Notes: a model not told the origin generated them from the letters alone. Positions 11,701 through 25,400 are shown, counted from the stretch's first letter. The stretch is DNA of 60,000 nucleotides from Tubiluchus corallicola (GCA_030141605.1 JAQGDQ010000272.1:64001-124000), one strand, 5' to 3'. Program-made: numbers and translations.

Positions 11701-13383
11701 AGGTATATTATATTCAAATATGTTTATAGTTGAGTAACTTCACATTATTGTATCAAGTGCTTGTTTTTATCTTTTGCTCGATTGTGCATAATAACATCTG
11801 AATACCTGCGACATAAAGATATATATAATGCACCTATCGGTGGACAATAGGTAGCTTGCTGTGTGCGCTGCTACGAGCCAAAGATAAAAGTTTTTATACG
11901 GACCTTAAAACCAGAGATTTCATTGGGAAAAATACGCGTAAGTGTCAGCTATAAACTCTTGTTAAGTGTTTCATTTTACCTTTTTTCTTTTCTTTTTTCA
12001 TAATTTTTTAGGTAATACATGCAGTAAATTATGAATCCTTGTTGTCATGGACGGCGTCACACTGGTGTCAGAAGTGGGATTCGAACCCACGCCAGGAAAC
12101 CAGACTGCGATGTCGTGTGATGCCGTCTATGATAACAAGGACGCGTTGGGTCGAAATGCTAACCAAGGAATTAAACCAAAAATTACTGAATCACGACTGA
12201 CTTAATAACAGCATCCAAGAAAAGAAAACAAAATGAAACCCGAAGCCGAACATAGCCCAGAACGCACTGCCCTCGAGTGTACGAGAACAGGTTACACACT
12301 CGAGAAAATTGGCCTAGAAAACTGAACTCTGATTGGCCCCCGCATTTTACATTCAGTACACTACATTTTCATGAAGCGTGTGGTTTCCGAGACCGTTTAA
12401 TCCTGCGACCCGCCACATTATATATATACATAAGTATTTATATACCATGTTACCTTATAAGGTTATATACATTAATAAGCAAAGGTTACAACAACATTAC
12501 ACAGTTTTCCAAGCAAGAATATCTCGAAATAGAACCGGAACTTACTCCTAGTTGTGTGTCCTGGTGGAAATAAGAAGAAAAAAGTACTAAACACCCCCTC
12601 TGAGACCGCCATGCAATGCTTCACAAACGTTTCTTGTTTCGTCAAAATTTGTGAAAAAAGGCCGGTGATAATGTTCCCATTTTGAGACCCTATACTCGCC
12701 TTTCTTCACAAAGTTTCGTGGAAATCCGTTAGATAGTTTTTGCAAAATAAGCTTACTGCCATAACAGACAAAAACAGCCAAATAAACAGACAAACAAACT
12801 GTGCCGAAGCATAATTTCTTTGGTAACAGCCAAATAAACAGACAAACAAACTGTGCTGAAGCATAATTTCTTTGGTAGAGGTAAAAATAACTAAAATAAT
12901 TATCCCCACTGTAACCCTAATCCTAAAAACATATTTTATTAAGCGTGACATTGTTTCCTATGCCTTTTCACCTACTTTTCGTTTGTGCTATTTTTTCCTG
13001 TGCCATTTTTACCTACGTTTCCATTTGTGTCATTTTTACCTACTTTTCCATTTGTAGCATTTTTCCTGTGTCATTTTTACCTACACTCAACTCCCAATAT
13101 TTCTAGTATATTATATAGAAATTATAAAATTTCACGATACGATTATGTTAACTCCAACGTATGAACACACTAAAGGTTATTACTAATTTGTTATTGTCAG
13201 TATAATAAGAATAACATTCATTTTACTTCCTTTTTGTACAAATGTCTTTGCTATTTCTGATATAATGAATCAAATTTACTTCAAATGTAACCTCCTAATT
13301 ACTGATTCTAATACGTGTGGGATGAACCGAGCCAAGGTTAATAGATTTGGCACAATTAGCTATATATAATCGGCCGAATACTG

Positions 13384-13443
<60 letters not shown>

Positions 13444-16400
13444 TGTCACATCTCTGTAAGAAATCTGAGATTCCTAATGTGGTGTTTGGAATCCAAAAAT
13501 CAAATGGTATAATATCTCTGTATAATTTTATAACGACAGGAGCATTATTTGATTTAATGTAACATGTTTGAGTGTGTTGAAAAATATATCAATAATTTAG
13601 GTATTTTTTATGCTAAGAAACTGAACTTACATGTTTATATATATCATTATTCGTGTTTAACTTGTATACGTTAGGCAGTTAATTAAGTTAAACAGACACT
13701 CGGTATCAACAACACTAGTTAATTACCTACTCATACATCCAAAATAATAACAGCTAATGCAAGGATTTTACAGACATAATCTAATTGGTGATAATGCAAG
13801 GATTTTATACAATGTTTACAAGTAGGCACTAAAAGGTGGCTAAGTAGCTTATGATTATTTTCAATTCTTCACTATTTAGACCTACGTCATATATGCCTTT
13901 CATCCCATATTAACACTCCTTGATCACATTAGCGTTAATATCATATTTTCTTGCGTTAAATTACCAATATTACGCTTAATAAAAACATGTAAGTTAAGTT
14001 TCTTAGAATAAAAAATATCTAAACTGTTGATGTTTTTCAACATGTTACATTAAATCAAATATTGCTCCTGGCGTTATACAATTATACAGAGATATTATAC
14101 CGTTTGATTTCTGGATTCCAAAGACCATATTATGAATCTCAGTCTTCTTACAGAGATGTGGCAATTTAGAGGACAGATTTGCAATAACAGGCAACAAATT
14201 TCCATAGGTTCGTCATGGCAACCCGAACATTCTATAATACCTGTATTCCAGGCTACACATAAACGATTTTTAATCCAAACGATTTTTAATAATATTTTTA
14301 ATATAATGTTTTTAATACATTTTAATACCCAACCGCCAAGCCTGACAATCATAATACGATGAGCAATACGTTTGCATTGTTTTTTGTGTAAGCAGTATGT
14401 TTATTGAGCCAAAGCTCGTTATAACACAATTAGTTTAACCAATGAATTCTCCGTTTTTTCTCTCGCAACTTGTTGCGCGACAAATTAAGAGAAGTTGCTA
14501 AGCCATTAATACGTACGGCTTAACTTACAGAGAGAAGTTGCGCAACAAGTTGCGAGAGAAGTCTCTATAAGTCTGAACGCGCCATCAGAGAGAAGTTGCG
14601 CAACATGTTGCGAGAAAAGTCTCTATATGTCTGAACGCGCCATCAGAGAGAAGTTGCGCAACAAGTTGCGAGAGAAGTCTCTACATCTGAACGCGCCATT
14701 AAAAACGCCTACATCTTCATAAGGATTACTCATAACTATATTACCGACATGAGTTACTTGATTAACCCACGTCAGAAGCATGTTACATTAACAGATGGTC
14801 GGGTTAATCAGCAACTGATATATGTCTTTTTGTTTACAAAATCTAATACACAGCTCGTAAAAGGTTAATTCCATATTCATTACAGTATGTGTCACAAATA
14901 TTTAGCATTTGCTGCAGTGCTGGAGCTAGCACGCTCAAATTATCAGCATAAGAAAATGTCCCATAGAAGCGGCTGCCAATGTGACACCCATAACCAGGTT
15001 GTTGCAAACGAATCAACAGTCCATCTACATATTACGCTAAACAACGTGGGTGGCAAAACTCCACCTTGTTGAACGCCTAAATTCTGCTTATAATTCCGCT
15101 TATAATTTCAAAAGCTGCTTGTTGTTATTGCGTTATGCACTACAACGAATAAACATCATCTAAAGTAGTAGTTTCCAAAGACTATGTAGATTGTAGTATG
15201 TTTCCACAATAATGAACATCAGTGGATGGTCCAAAGAGCACTTGTGATATTGGAGTTGTTGTTATCGTCGTCATTGTCGTCATTGTCGCTATTGTTGTCA
15301 CATTCAGCAGCAGTGGCGATGGCACAGTGTGGGTGGTAAAATGTGGTTGGTGTGGTGAATGTAGTGTAGCGTGGTGGGTGCATCATGTTGGGGTGATGTG
15401 GAGTGGCATAGTGTGGGTGTGGTGTGGTGCAGATGATGTGGTGCGGCTTGTCGTTGTGAGTTTATGTGCAAAATTCTTTTGTGGGGTTTGGCTAGTTCAT
15501 ATTAATCTCAAGAACACCAGCTGATTTTAAGATGTGTTATTTCACAATATTTGTGGTATTTTATTTCGTCAGGTACCTATAATTTTTATAGTACTGTACT
15601 GAAACCCGATTTAGAACATTAGAGAGAACCGGGCCGAATCCGTCGTGTGAATTAACTGCGACAACTTATGTATTAACTGTGAAAAAGGTGGGTCGAGTTC
15701 CAATACATTACAAAAGAGCCAAAGCTACTCCAAGTCTTATTCGTTTTATTTTGCATGAGATAAAAACGCGGCATTCATCTAATTTTGTAACTTTACGTCA
15801 AGGATTGGCACATTTGTATGTTTGTGAGTTTCTTTGCGCAGCGCGGCACCTCAAAAAGCAGTGAAAGAATTTCGAGGAGGGGCGTGTCTATATGAAGAAA
15901 AGTAAATTATTTGTTAATATTGATGTGTGAAGAATTTTGTTTGTCGTTATGATAAAATACCGCAGCAATACAATAAAGGACAGTATGAAGGACGACGTCT
16001 TCGATTTAAATAATACTCTAATTAATAATTGACAAAAGCAACGAAAACGCCAAAAATATTAATAGGAGAGTAAAGGTAACAAACTACTAGAACAAAATGT
16101 AATAGAATTTTTCTCTTCAGATTGTATTAGAATGTGGTCTTCAAGTGCCTTCAACAAAAATTGGGCAAAAATCGGTTTTGCTACTTTTGAGATATACGCA
16201 TAAATCCAAGATGGCGCCTACTTGGGCCAAACATCATGTATATCTCCTAACCCATTGCGCCTAGATGGAAAATATGTATTATTGACTGATAAGAAAGTGG
16301 AACAGAGAATTCCAAAAATGCAGTCATTTTTCAACTGTGAGGTCGGAATGATGTCACAATAGTATTATGACGTAATTAAGAACATCTCTGCAGATTTTGG

Positions 16401-19400
16401 GTTCTCGTAGTTTCAAAAGTGTTATACATCCAAATGCACGCACGTTTTTAAAGCAGAAGCTTATTCTTTTGTGACATGGTACAAAAGCGAGTAAGAGCAC
16501 GAAACAATATTGTATTGTTATAATATACTACAAGTATTGCTGAATCAACAGCGACTCCATCACTAGTTCCAGTTTAATTTTGGCATAAACTTTGTTCGGC
16601 CATGTTTGGATTTTATTATTTAATTACAACAACCATTTATTAGAATTAATAGACCTAACAGTTAACTTTGAGGCACCTGATTTGGGCACGCAGGTTATTT
16701 AGTCACGTAGGTAATGTGAACACGTGCATAAGCTTTTAAAGGAAAACCGGACCTAATCTTAAATTATATCAGTCAAACTCAATCAAATTACTTCAATATC
16801 ACTATCAATTCAATCAACGTATAGCTCAAAATAATCTACCCTTTAAAATATTGAAAGGAAACATACCATTTCAAGAATGACTTAAGTGAAAGATTTATTA
16901 TCACAAAAAAGTAATTTCACGTTCGTGCGGCTTGTTCTTTTTGCTGTTACACACATTTCGATATTCTATTGTTAGACGGGCGCAATATACTTTTTTAACT
17001 ATACGCTGTGCATTTTGACTTTCTTTTTGAACCGGTAGTATATGTTACGGCCGGTTCAAAAAAACAGTCAAAATGCACAAAGCATAGTTAAAAAAGTATG
17101 TATTGTTGGCCATCTTGTCCCTTCAAGTGAGCGCTTTTGGAAGTAATTCTCGAAAATTTCAATTTGTAATTTTTGAATATTTGTTAATTGTAAAATAGTG
17201 TATGAACCTAAATCACGGATTTTCTTCATTTAACTTATCATTAATGGACCATATTGCATTATTAATTAAACTACTCTAAGAATGTTCATAGTGATTCATG
17301 GCAACAATTGACTAAATGTTTTCCGAATTACCATTGCAATGTATTTTTTTATTTTAGAATTTTTACAATATCATGTTTTGAAGATCTGAAAATGAAAACT
17401 AGAGTCTTTCGAAGTGTCATTGTTTACACATGCCATTGTAATTATTTCACAAATACCATTGTGCGATTTTTTTGTGATAATTGATTGATTTTTGGCGAAG
17501 AATTTCATGATAATCTTGTATCCAAATTGCCTATGTGTCCAAAATGTCTTTTGTCCATGTGACTTTTATGTCCAAAATACCATGTGCCCAAATGATCTGC
17601 GTAACCAACTTTCTTGTGTTCAAACTACCTACTTGTGTCCTGTGTTCAAATTTCTTATGTGCGTAAGTCATCTAGGTATCCAAATTATCTATGGATTATG
17701 TGATAATTGTGATAATATAGGACCAGTACAGACAGTGCCCAAGTTGCCTATGTGTTCAGTTTACCTGCGTCCAAACGTTTTATGTCGAGTTGTCTGCACA
17801 CGGGGGCTGGTGAATTTCCAGGCTACTCATTTCACTCGAAAAAGTATCCCAAAGCTTTCAGGTCACTGTCCCAAATATATCCCTCAAGACAGCAGATGTC
17901 CGAGACACACAGTGCTTCAGATTCTCGAGCGCTTCAATAATGTTCTAATATAATAAACCGTACTGTCCTGTCGTTTGTTGTCTTTGTACCGCTAGCAAAA
18001 GATTTTGTACTAGCCTAAGATCACCACCTTATTACAGAGAAAGAAAATCAATTTCGATCAAAAAAGTAATGGAATGGTGATCACTAATCGAAGATCATGA
18101 AAAAAACTACAGTAAACAGAATGACGTCTGGAGAACCAGTTGCATCTTCAAAAGAAAAAAGAAATAATTATCTCAGTTTTGCAGAAAGTTTGGTAGAGGC
18201 TCTCGCATTTAAAGTTTGCCCTTCTAGTTCTCCACTATTTTTGTGTGACCTATGCATTTTTTGTTCAATGGCTACAACTGGCCGGAGTCACGACCGGACC
18301 AAGACTGACCACGACTAACCCAACTTTTGACAGACTGAATCGAGTCCGCAAACCTTATGGAAATATTAGACCCAAATGAGACCAGACTACATTCTGTCTA
18401 CAAAGGCAAATCATGCACATTACAGATACTGTAATTTCAATGCAATGCCACTAAGGATGACGCTAACTGTGTTGACCAACATTCGGTAACAGAGCTAGCA
18501 TTGCAGTATTGTAAATACACTAATCTGTTCATGCTTATGTAAACGCTCTGCGTAGTTTGCTTGCCTATTTGCATCTGTGTCTTGCGAATGCCCGCAGCTT
18601 TGTAAAGAGCAACCTCCGCTGAAAGCTCTCCTGGCGAGTGCGTATATTTCTTTAACATTATGGGTTACTGACTTTAGCATCGGAAGTATGCTGGAAGCTG
18701 TTGCTCCAGCCAATAAACTGTGCATTAAGGTGTGTTTTAAATTACTGCGCCTACAGGCCAATCAACATCAACTTGGAAGTAGTGCCCGTCTCCATGGTGA
18801 CATGACAGCAGAGGACGTTACTATGGTGACAGGTCAGCAGAGGCTCGGTGCTAGGTGTTGCTAAGGATAGATATTTTTAGATGACATAAGTTAACCAAGT
18901 TTAGCCTCAGAATTGAGGCATATAAGGACCAACATTATCAGCTGGAAAGTAGCCAGTTTATAGACACCAGTGCTTTTCTACACATTCGGCACCAGGCATA
19001 TTCATACTCTCTTGGACTTACTGTGGATGTTCTGCAGTGTACTTTATATTCAAAATACCATACGATCACATTTGCTAAACAAGACTTTGTGTTTTATACT
19101 TCGATACACGACAATAATTATAGTGCATATCCTAAGAAACGTCTTCAATCTATAACCAGTACTGCATTACAAAACCATATTATTATTACTGGTACTGAAC
19201 AAAGACTTCATTCATTATTACTGATACCGAGCTACAAAACTCCATCATTATTTTTGTTCTACTAATTTTCATGCGGTGAAAAACTTATTGCTGTCATGAT
19301 TGCTTTGTAGTATGGTTGCTTATGTCCGATTTATGTCCTTATGTGGGACTTTTGTGCTAAAGTTATTTTCTTGGTTAAAAGTTAATGATTGTGACCTACG

Positions 19401-22400
19401 GTCCAAAAAATTGGGTGCTATTTTTTTCAAGCCTAATGGGGGCACCATTTTTAATTGGGTTCAGATCAGAGAAATGCCTCACTATTCACTACAAACACCT
19501 GAAAACTCACGGAAAAGGAGCAACCCATTTTAGGGTATTTCACTGAACCGGAAGTAGGGCATGCCCAAATATTTCACTGTACAAAATCTGAAAATTACTG
19601 GAATGTGGTATTTTAGAATGCTGAATACGGATATGAACTTTTCTGGGGCGGAGGGTTCTACTTGCACAGGCCGACAACTTTATAGGGACCAAAAATGGGG
19701 CACATCGTAGTATTTAGCACAAAATCCTAAGTATTGCAAGAAAGGGGGTTTTTGCGACACACTGAATGGAAATCTACTTTTGGTTTCACTGAACGACAGC
19801 ATCTAGTTGCTCTATCGTCTGTCTGACTCCGCTAGAATTGCTTATAGTTTCAAAGCCAGTTCCATTATTCACTCTCTTGTTATTTGCATACTCAGCTGTT
19901 TGACATAATGTGCTTGATGCTAAAGTAGCTGCCTAACCCATGTGTCACCATGGCCCGACTACAGTAAAACAGACATTGCATGGAGAAGTTGAGATAATAA
20001 ATTTACTCATCTTTACAGTAGACCGATTATATTACTAACGTTATTGTTTAATTTGCTGTAATAGTACGCTTGAAGTGCATACAATAAATTGCAGAATACA
20101 GTCATATGGAATTAAGATTTTTCGTCCAGTTATTTATTTATTTATTCTCCGCAAATTTAACTATTATAATAACTCAAAAGCCTAGCAAGCTAAGGTCACT
20201 AAGCTCACAGGGTTGGTAGCCCTTGTCGGCGGATGAACAACAGTATGGTGACCACTGACCACCGGTCAAAGGTGGAAAGGCAGTGGGCGTTGGTCAGTTT
20301 TCCTTTAGGTCGCATCTCTTCCTAGGGCCTTCGGTTTTTTCCATTTTTTACAAGTATTTGGGTACTGTAGGGTAGATGTGCACCTGGGGTCTTAAAAAGT
20401 TGACAAGCTTCAAACGCCCGAGAGATGGGCCAAAATACAAAATTTGGGGTCCCCCATTTGGTGACCTTTTATATGCTGAGGGCTAGGGACAAAAAGCTTA
20501 CAGGGCACACTCTCCGGGCAAAGTTATTTGTGTGTACATGTGACACAAATTATCGGGTTAAAGGTCACGGAACGAGGGAGTCTTCATTTATTTTTCTTCA
20601 TGATTCATCTACTCCCGTAGTTTTTGAGCTAGGGCCACAATATTTGGTATGTTGCTAGGTGGGGTCGCACTCTAGGTGGGGGGCTACAAAATATGGGACA
20701 TGCACGTATACGGAAATTTTCCGCTAGGGCAAAAACCGAAAAATAGGGGTCGCAAACAGAAATGTATTGAGCAATGATACCTTGTAGCACATCAAATGAA
20801 AGGTTTCGATGAGGCGAATCAAATGGTGTAGGTTACAATGAGAATCGTTAACATGTGGCCGAATTGGGGGCAAAATAGGGGTCGAGAAGACATTTGCCTT
20901 TCTAGTTAAACGTAGCTGGCTTGTAGTACGTCGAATGAAAAGTCTCAATGAGACAAACTAAATGGTAGTAATTACCCAGAGATTAGTTAATCTCTAACTG
21001 CAGCAAAAACTGGAAAAAGGGTGTCAAGAAAAAAATGCATCAAGTGTCGAGCAGTAGTACCATGTTACATATCATATGAAAGGTCTCGATGAGACGAATC
21101 GAATGACATATGATACAATGAGAGTGGTTAACTTGTGAACCCTCTAGAAACAAGGAGTTCAGGAGACAAATATCTTCTAGTGTCAACCGAAACTAACTTG
21201 TATCAAATGAAAAATCACAATGAGGCAAACTAAATGATATAAGTTATGCCGAGATTGGCTGACCTTTGACACCGGCGGGTGACGGGCTGAACAGTAAAAT
21301 GCTGAAGTTTCATTGTGAAATGCACTTTCCATGTATTCAAGTAAGGTGAATTCAATAAAAAATAAGCACTTTAAAAAGGCTGCCATCTCTTCATTTTTAA
21401 GGCTCAATTTTATAACTATTGTTTGCAAAATCTTCAGTTTCTGATCACGTCAGAAACATTGTCAGCTAGTTTATCACTTGAAATTGAAACTGCTCACGCA
21501 AACGTTGACGTAAATTTATTGCTAATTTTTCAGAGTGGCCTTCGAATAGCTCCAATTGAATCACGAACTGGCGAAATGGTCTTTCCGACACCAGAGTCAG
21601 TACGTCAAGCGGCGGTAGATTATAAGGACGCGTTCACGTCGCATTTTACAGCCCAGATTGTCGATCCGCCCAGTAGCAATGCTTACCCCATCAGCGGTAA
21701 AATGTGTAACATAAAAGTGGTTTAAATACTAGACGTTTAACAGCATTTTTAAAATGTCAACGTAACTAATTTGAGTGATACATTTTGATTTTGTAGGGAG
21801 CCGTTGCAATAAGAAGTATCTTAAATATGTAGTTGATTTGTAATTAGGTAACACACCTAGTAACATGACTAACATGCTATACGACATTTTTAACTCAGCA
21901 TAAGAAAGACAGAGAGACGGAGAGAAGAAGAGAAAAAGAAAAAGTAGAAGAGGGACAGAAAGAAAAAAGAGGATCGGGAGTGGATAAACCGAGAACAAAG
22001 AGAAAAGAGTGAAGAATATTAGGAGATAAAACAGAAAGGGGATAGAAAGAAAGTAAACATAATATAAGAACAGAAGGAGGGAGTCTAAGGGAAAGAGAGA
22101 GAAAGACAGCATGCACAAGATTACAAGACTAAAAGTACGTGTACTTGAACTTGAATCAGAAAAATCGAAAACTCATCTTTAATAACCAAATAATTTAGTT
22201 ACTAACCGCAATCAGGTTATAGAAAAACTGTTAGATTGGATACAATTATAGTCCAACTGCAACCTATATTTTATTCTTCCAGGTTACACTTACATCATTG
22301 TCCACATGTCCACCATGCAAAACTGTGACTCGGCAAAAGAGCTGGTCAGGTACTGTGATTGGTTCCTGCACGACGAAAGTGCCAGTAGAACTGCAGATCA

Positions 22401-25400
22401 GTTTGGGCTCATATCAGTTGGACCACAGATCAGCAGCATCATCGTTTCAAAAGTTCTTCGACATCTGACATGTCACGGGATGAACATATGGGCAGAGGTG
22501 GAAAAGGAAAAGCAGTGGGAAAGAAAAGCCGAGCAAAAATGGCGGCTTCCAGTATATATAGTGGCACCATTTGTTAGCTTGGTTCTGATTGGTCTAATCA
22601 CGTATTCGATGTACAGTTACGTGAAGACAAATAGAGCCTTGATGCGAAATGAATGGAAGATAAATGCAGATGAAATCGAAATTAGTAATCGGACAAAGTC
22701 AGCTTATTCCGGAAGCATAAAGTCCATTTTTAGCCGAGGAAAACTATCGGGACGTGATAGCTTGGCTAACTATTGCAACAACGATTTTACAGTTGCCAAT
22801 TACCTAGAAAACAGAGTTTTTCTAAGAGCCGTTAAATCAAAGACCGTGCCACATTTTTCAAGAGAAACAAAAAGGTTACTTCTGTGGATGAAAGACAGTG
22901 TACGCCATCCAAATGTACTGATATTTTACGGAGTGGCAGAAATTAAAGGTGAATGGAAATTTGTGTCCGATTTCTGTTCAAAGGGCAGTTTGGTCGATGT
23001 TCTTCAGGCTGACAAGTACTCCTTGGACAATTCATTTAAATTTGCTTTGGCGATCAATGTTGCTAATGGGTTGTTATACTTGCACAAATTGGGGATAATT
23101 CATGGTCATCTCTGTTCTGCTGTTTGTTTTGTTGACACACAATGGAACGTGAAAATCACAGATTGGGAATTCAACAAACTGAACAGTTATCAAAAGAGGA
23201 AGAAGAAATGCCAAGTGTTTCCAGAAAACCCATCTGCTGCTACCGAGTCATTCACAAATGAAATAAACAGGGAAAAGTTTTTCTTTTCACCCCAAAAGCT
23301 GAAAAGTGACCCTGACAAATATGCACCTACCAAAGTGGATGATATTTACAGTTACAGTATTATAACATATGAGATATTTACAAGGCAAGATGCGTATGAA
23401 GATATCCTAGAAACTATGACAGAACAAGAAGTTTTATATTCCATTGCAAAGAAAAAACTTCGTCCTCGAAAAACCAAGGATGTACCGGATACAGTATTTT
23501 CTGTGTTGGAAATGTCTTGGAAGGATGAGCCATCAGAACGCCCTAATGCCTCCCAATTGCACAAGAAAATGAAACTTGCCAATCCTTCTAAAAGAAGCTT
23601 AATGGATAGCATGATGCGGGCTGTAGAGTCTTACACACTGGAGCTAGAAGATCGAGTTAATGAAAGAACAGCTGAATTAGCGCAGCTCACAAGCAGCATG
23701 GAACAACTTCTAGGACGCATGCTTCCTCCAGACATAGCAGCTAAGTTAGCCAGAAATGAAGAAGTGCAGCCGGAATATTTTGAATGTGCTACTGTGTTTT
23801 TCTCGGACATTGTTGGCTTTACATCATTATCTGCAGCTTCAACACCATTGGAGGTTGTTAACCTGTTAAACGTATTATATACATTTTTTGATTCAGTGAT
23901 AGAAAACCATGATGTGTACAAAGTAGAAACAATAGGCGATGCTTACATGGTCATATCGGGTGCCCCAAAAAGAAATGGCAAGTCCCACATTGTTCACGTG
24001 GCAAATATGGCATTAGACATTGTTAATGGTATACAGGATTTCTGCATCCCTCATTTGCCTGATGAAAGACTTTTAATTAGGTGCGGCATTGCCACTGGAG
24101 CTGTTATGGCAGGTGTTGTTGGGCTGAAGATGCCTAGATATTGCATATTCGGAGATACGGTTAACACAGCCTCGCGAATGGAATCAACTTCCTCACCACA
24201 GAAAATTCAGGTAAATTATTTTTCTCTTTTCAATCTTTATCGTTTACTAAAATCCTTTATCTCGTTATAAGATTCTTGCTATATAAGTGCAAACCACACG
24301 CCACCATGACATTTTGTTTGCCGAAAAAGAGATTCCTGTTTGTGTTCATAAACTGGCATTGCAAATGCTGTGTGTGATTAACTATTTGATGGCACATTCG
24401 CTGTTTCAAATAACTTCTCCGGCATTTGAAATTTTATAAAGAAGATATGAAATGAACGTGCACTTAAAATATTTCATTATTTAAGAACAGAAAGTCGACA
24501 ATTTGGTCGTGATGCTGTGATTTATACCACTTCCCACAGTCTTGCTCTATGCATACCTAGATGCAAATAGTTGCTTATAAGTTAATTGTGTTCCCTCGGG
24601 CTTTTTATCGTGGAATTTTCTACTAGGAAAGTGTTGCAATCGGCTCACGAATGCCAACGTATGATTCTAGTTATGGCAACGAATTATACGTGCTGCCATT
24701 TCCATTTTTGATTCGCAATGCTTTTTTTTACAGCTCGTATTTCTTGACAATTCTTGATGACCTCGTATTTAGTCTGATCAATGTAGTGAATTCAAATCTT
24801 TGATAAATTTTATGTTAGATTTATTGGTTATATTATGACAGTTTTTCAACATACTGTAAATTGATTTGGAGAAGTCAGTGAATGACCAGGTGTTGAGTAA
24901 TGATAACAAAGAAAACAGATAGTCTGTACCTTCCTGGTTAAAAGCCATGTTACAGTATTCTATCATTATGACTTGTCTATCAGGGAGAACAAATTTGCCA
25001 AAAGAGTTAAAAAGCTGCAAAGCACTTGAACAGAAATTAACGAAATAACATTTTAAACTTGGGCGTTAACACTACGCGAAATGCAGATTATTATTGTTGT
25101 TACACTTTTGCAGATAACTGATTTTGCCAATGACATGCTGATAATGCAAGATGGACGCTATTTTACAGAATACAGGGGAGAGGTGGATGTGAAGGTAAAC
25201 TTGTGGATGTAACATCTTTCACTCCATGTTGTACCACATAAAAACATTTTGCTCTCTTTTCAATAACGACCATGCAACGACCACCTTTTCTCTTTTCTTC
25301 TTTCTTCTGTTTCTTCAATTTTCAGTGTGTTTTTTTTTGTTCAAGCCTCCCATGAAGAGAGTAAATAAACCGTTGTGTCTAGGTTTAAGTTAGATTAGAA

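Noticed and set aside
12041-12140. Complete tRNA-Leu gene on the minus strand
   Set aside because: Only the 3' half is present, with a CCA end and no 5' half or box A; it is a processed remnant, not a gene.
14095-14352. 85-codon minus-strand ORF
   Set aside because: Lies across the arm of the foldback element; no motif and no support.
18097-18864. Cluster of overlapping ORFs of 60-95 codons on both strands
   Set aside because: No recognisable motifs, overlapping in several frames, located in intron 3 of copy 1 with no counterpart in copy 2.
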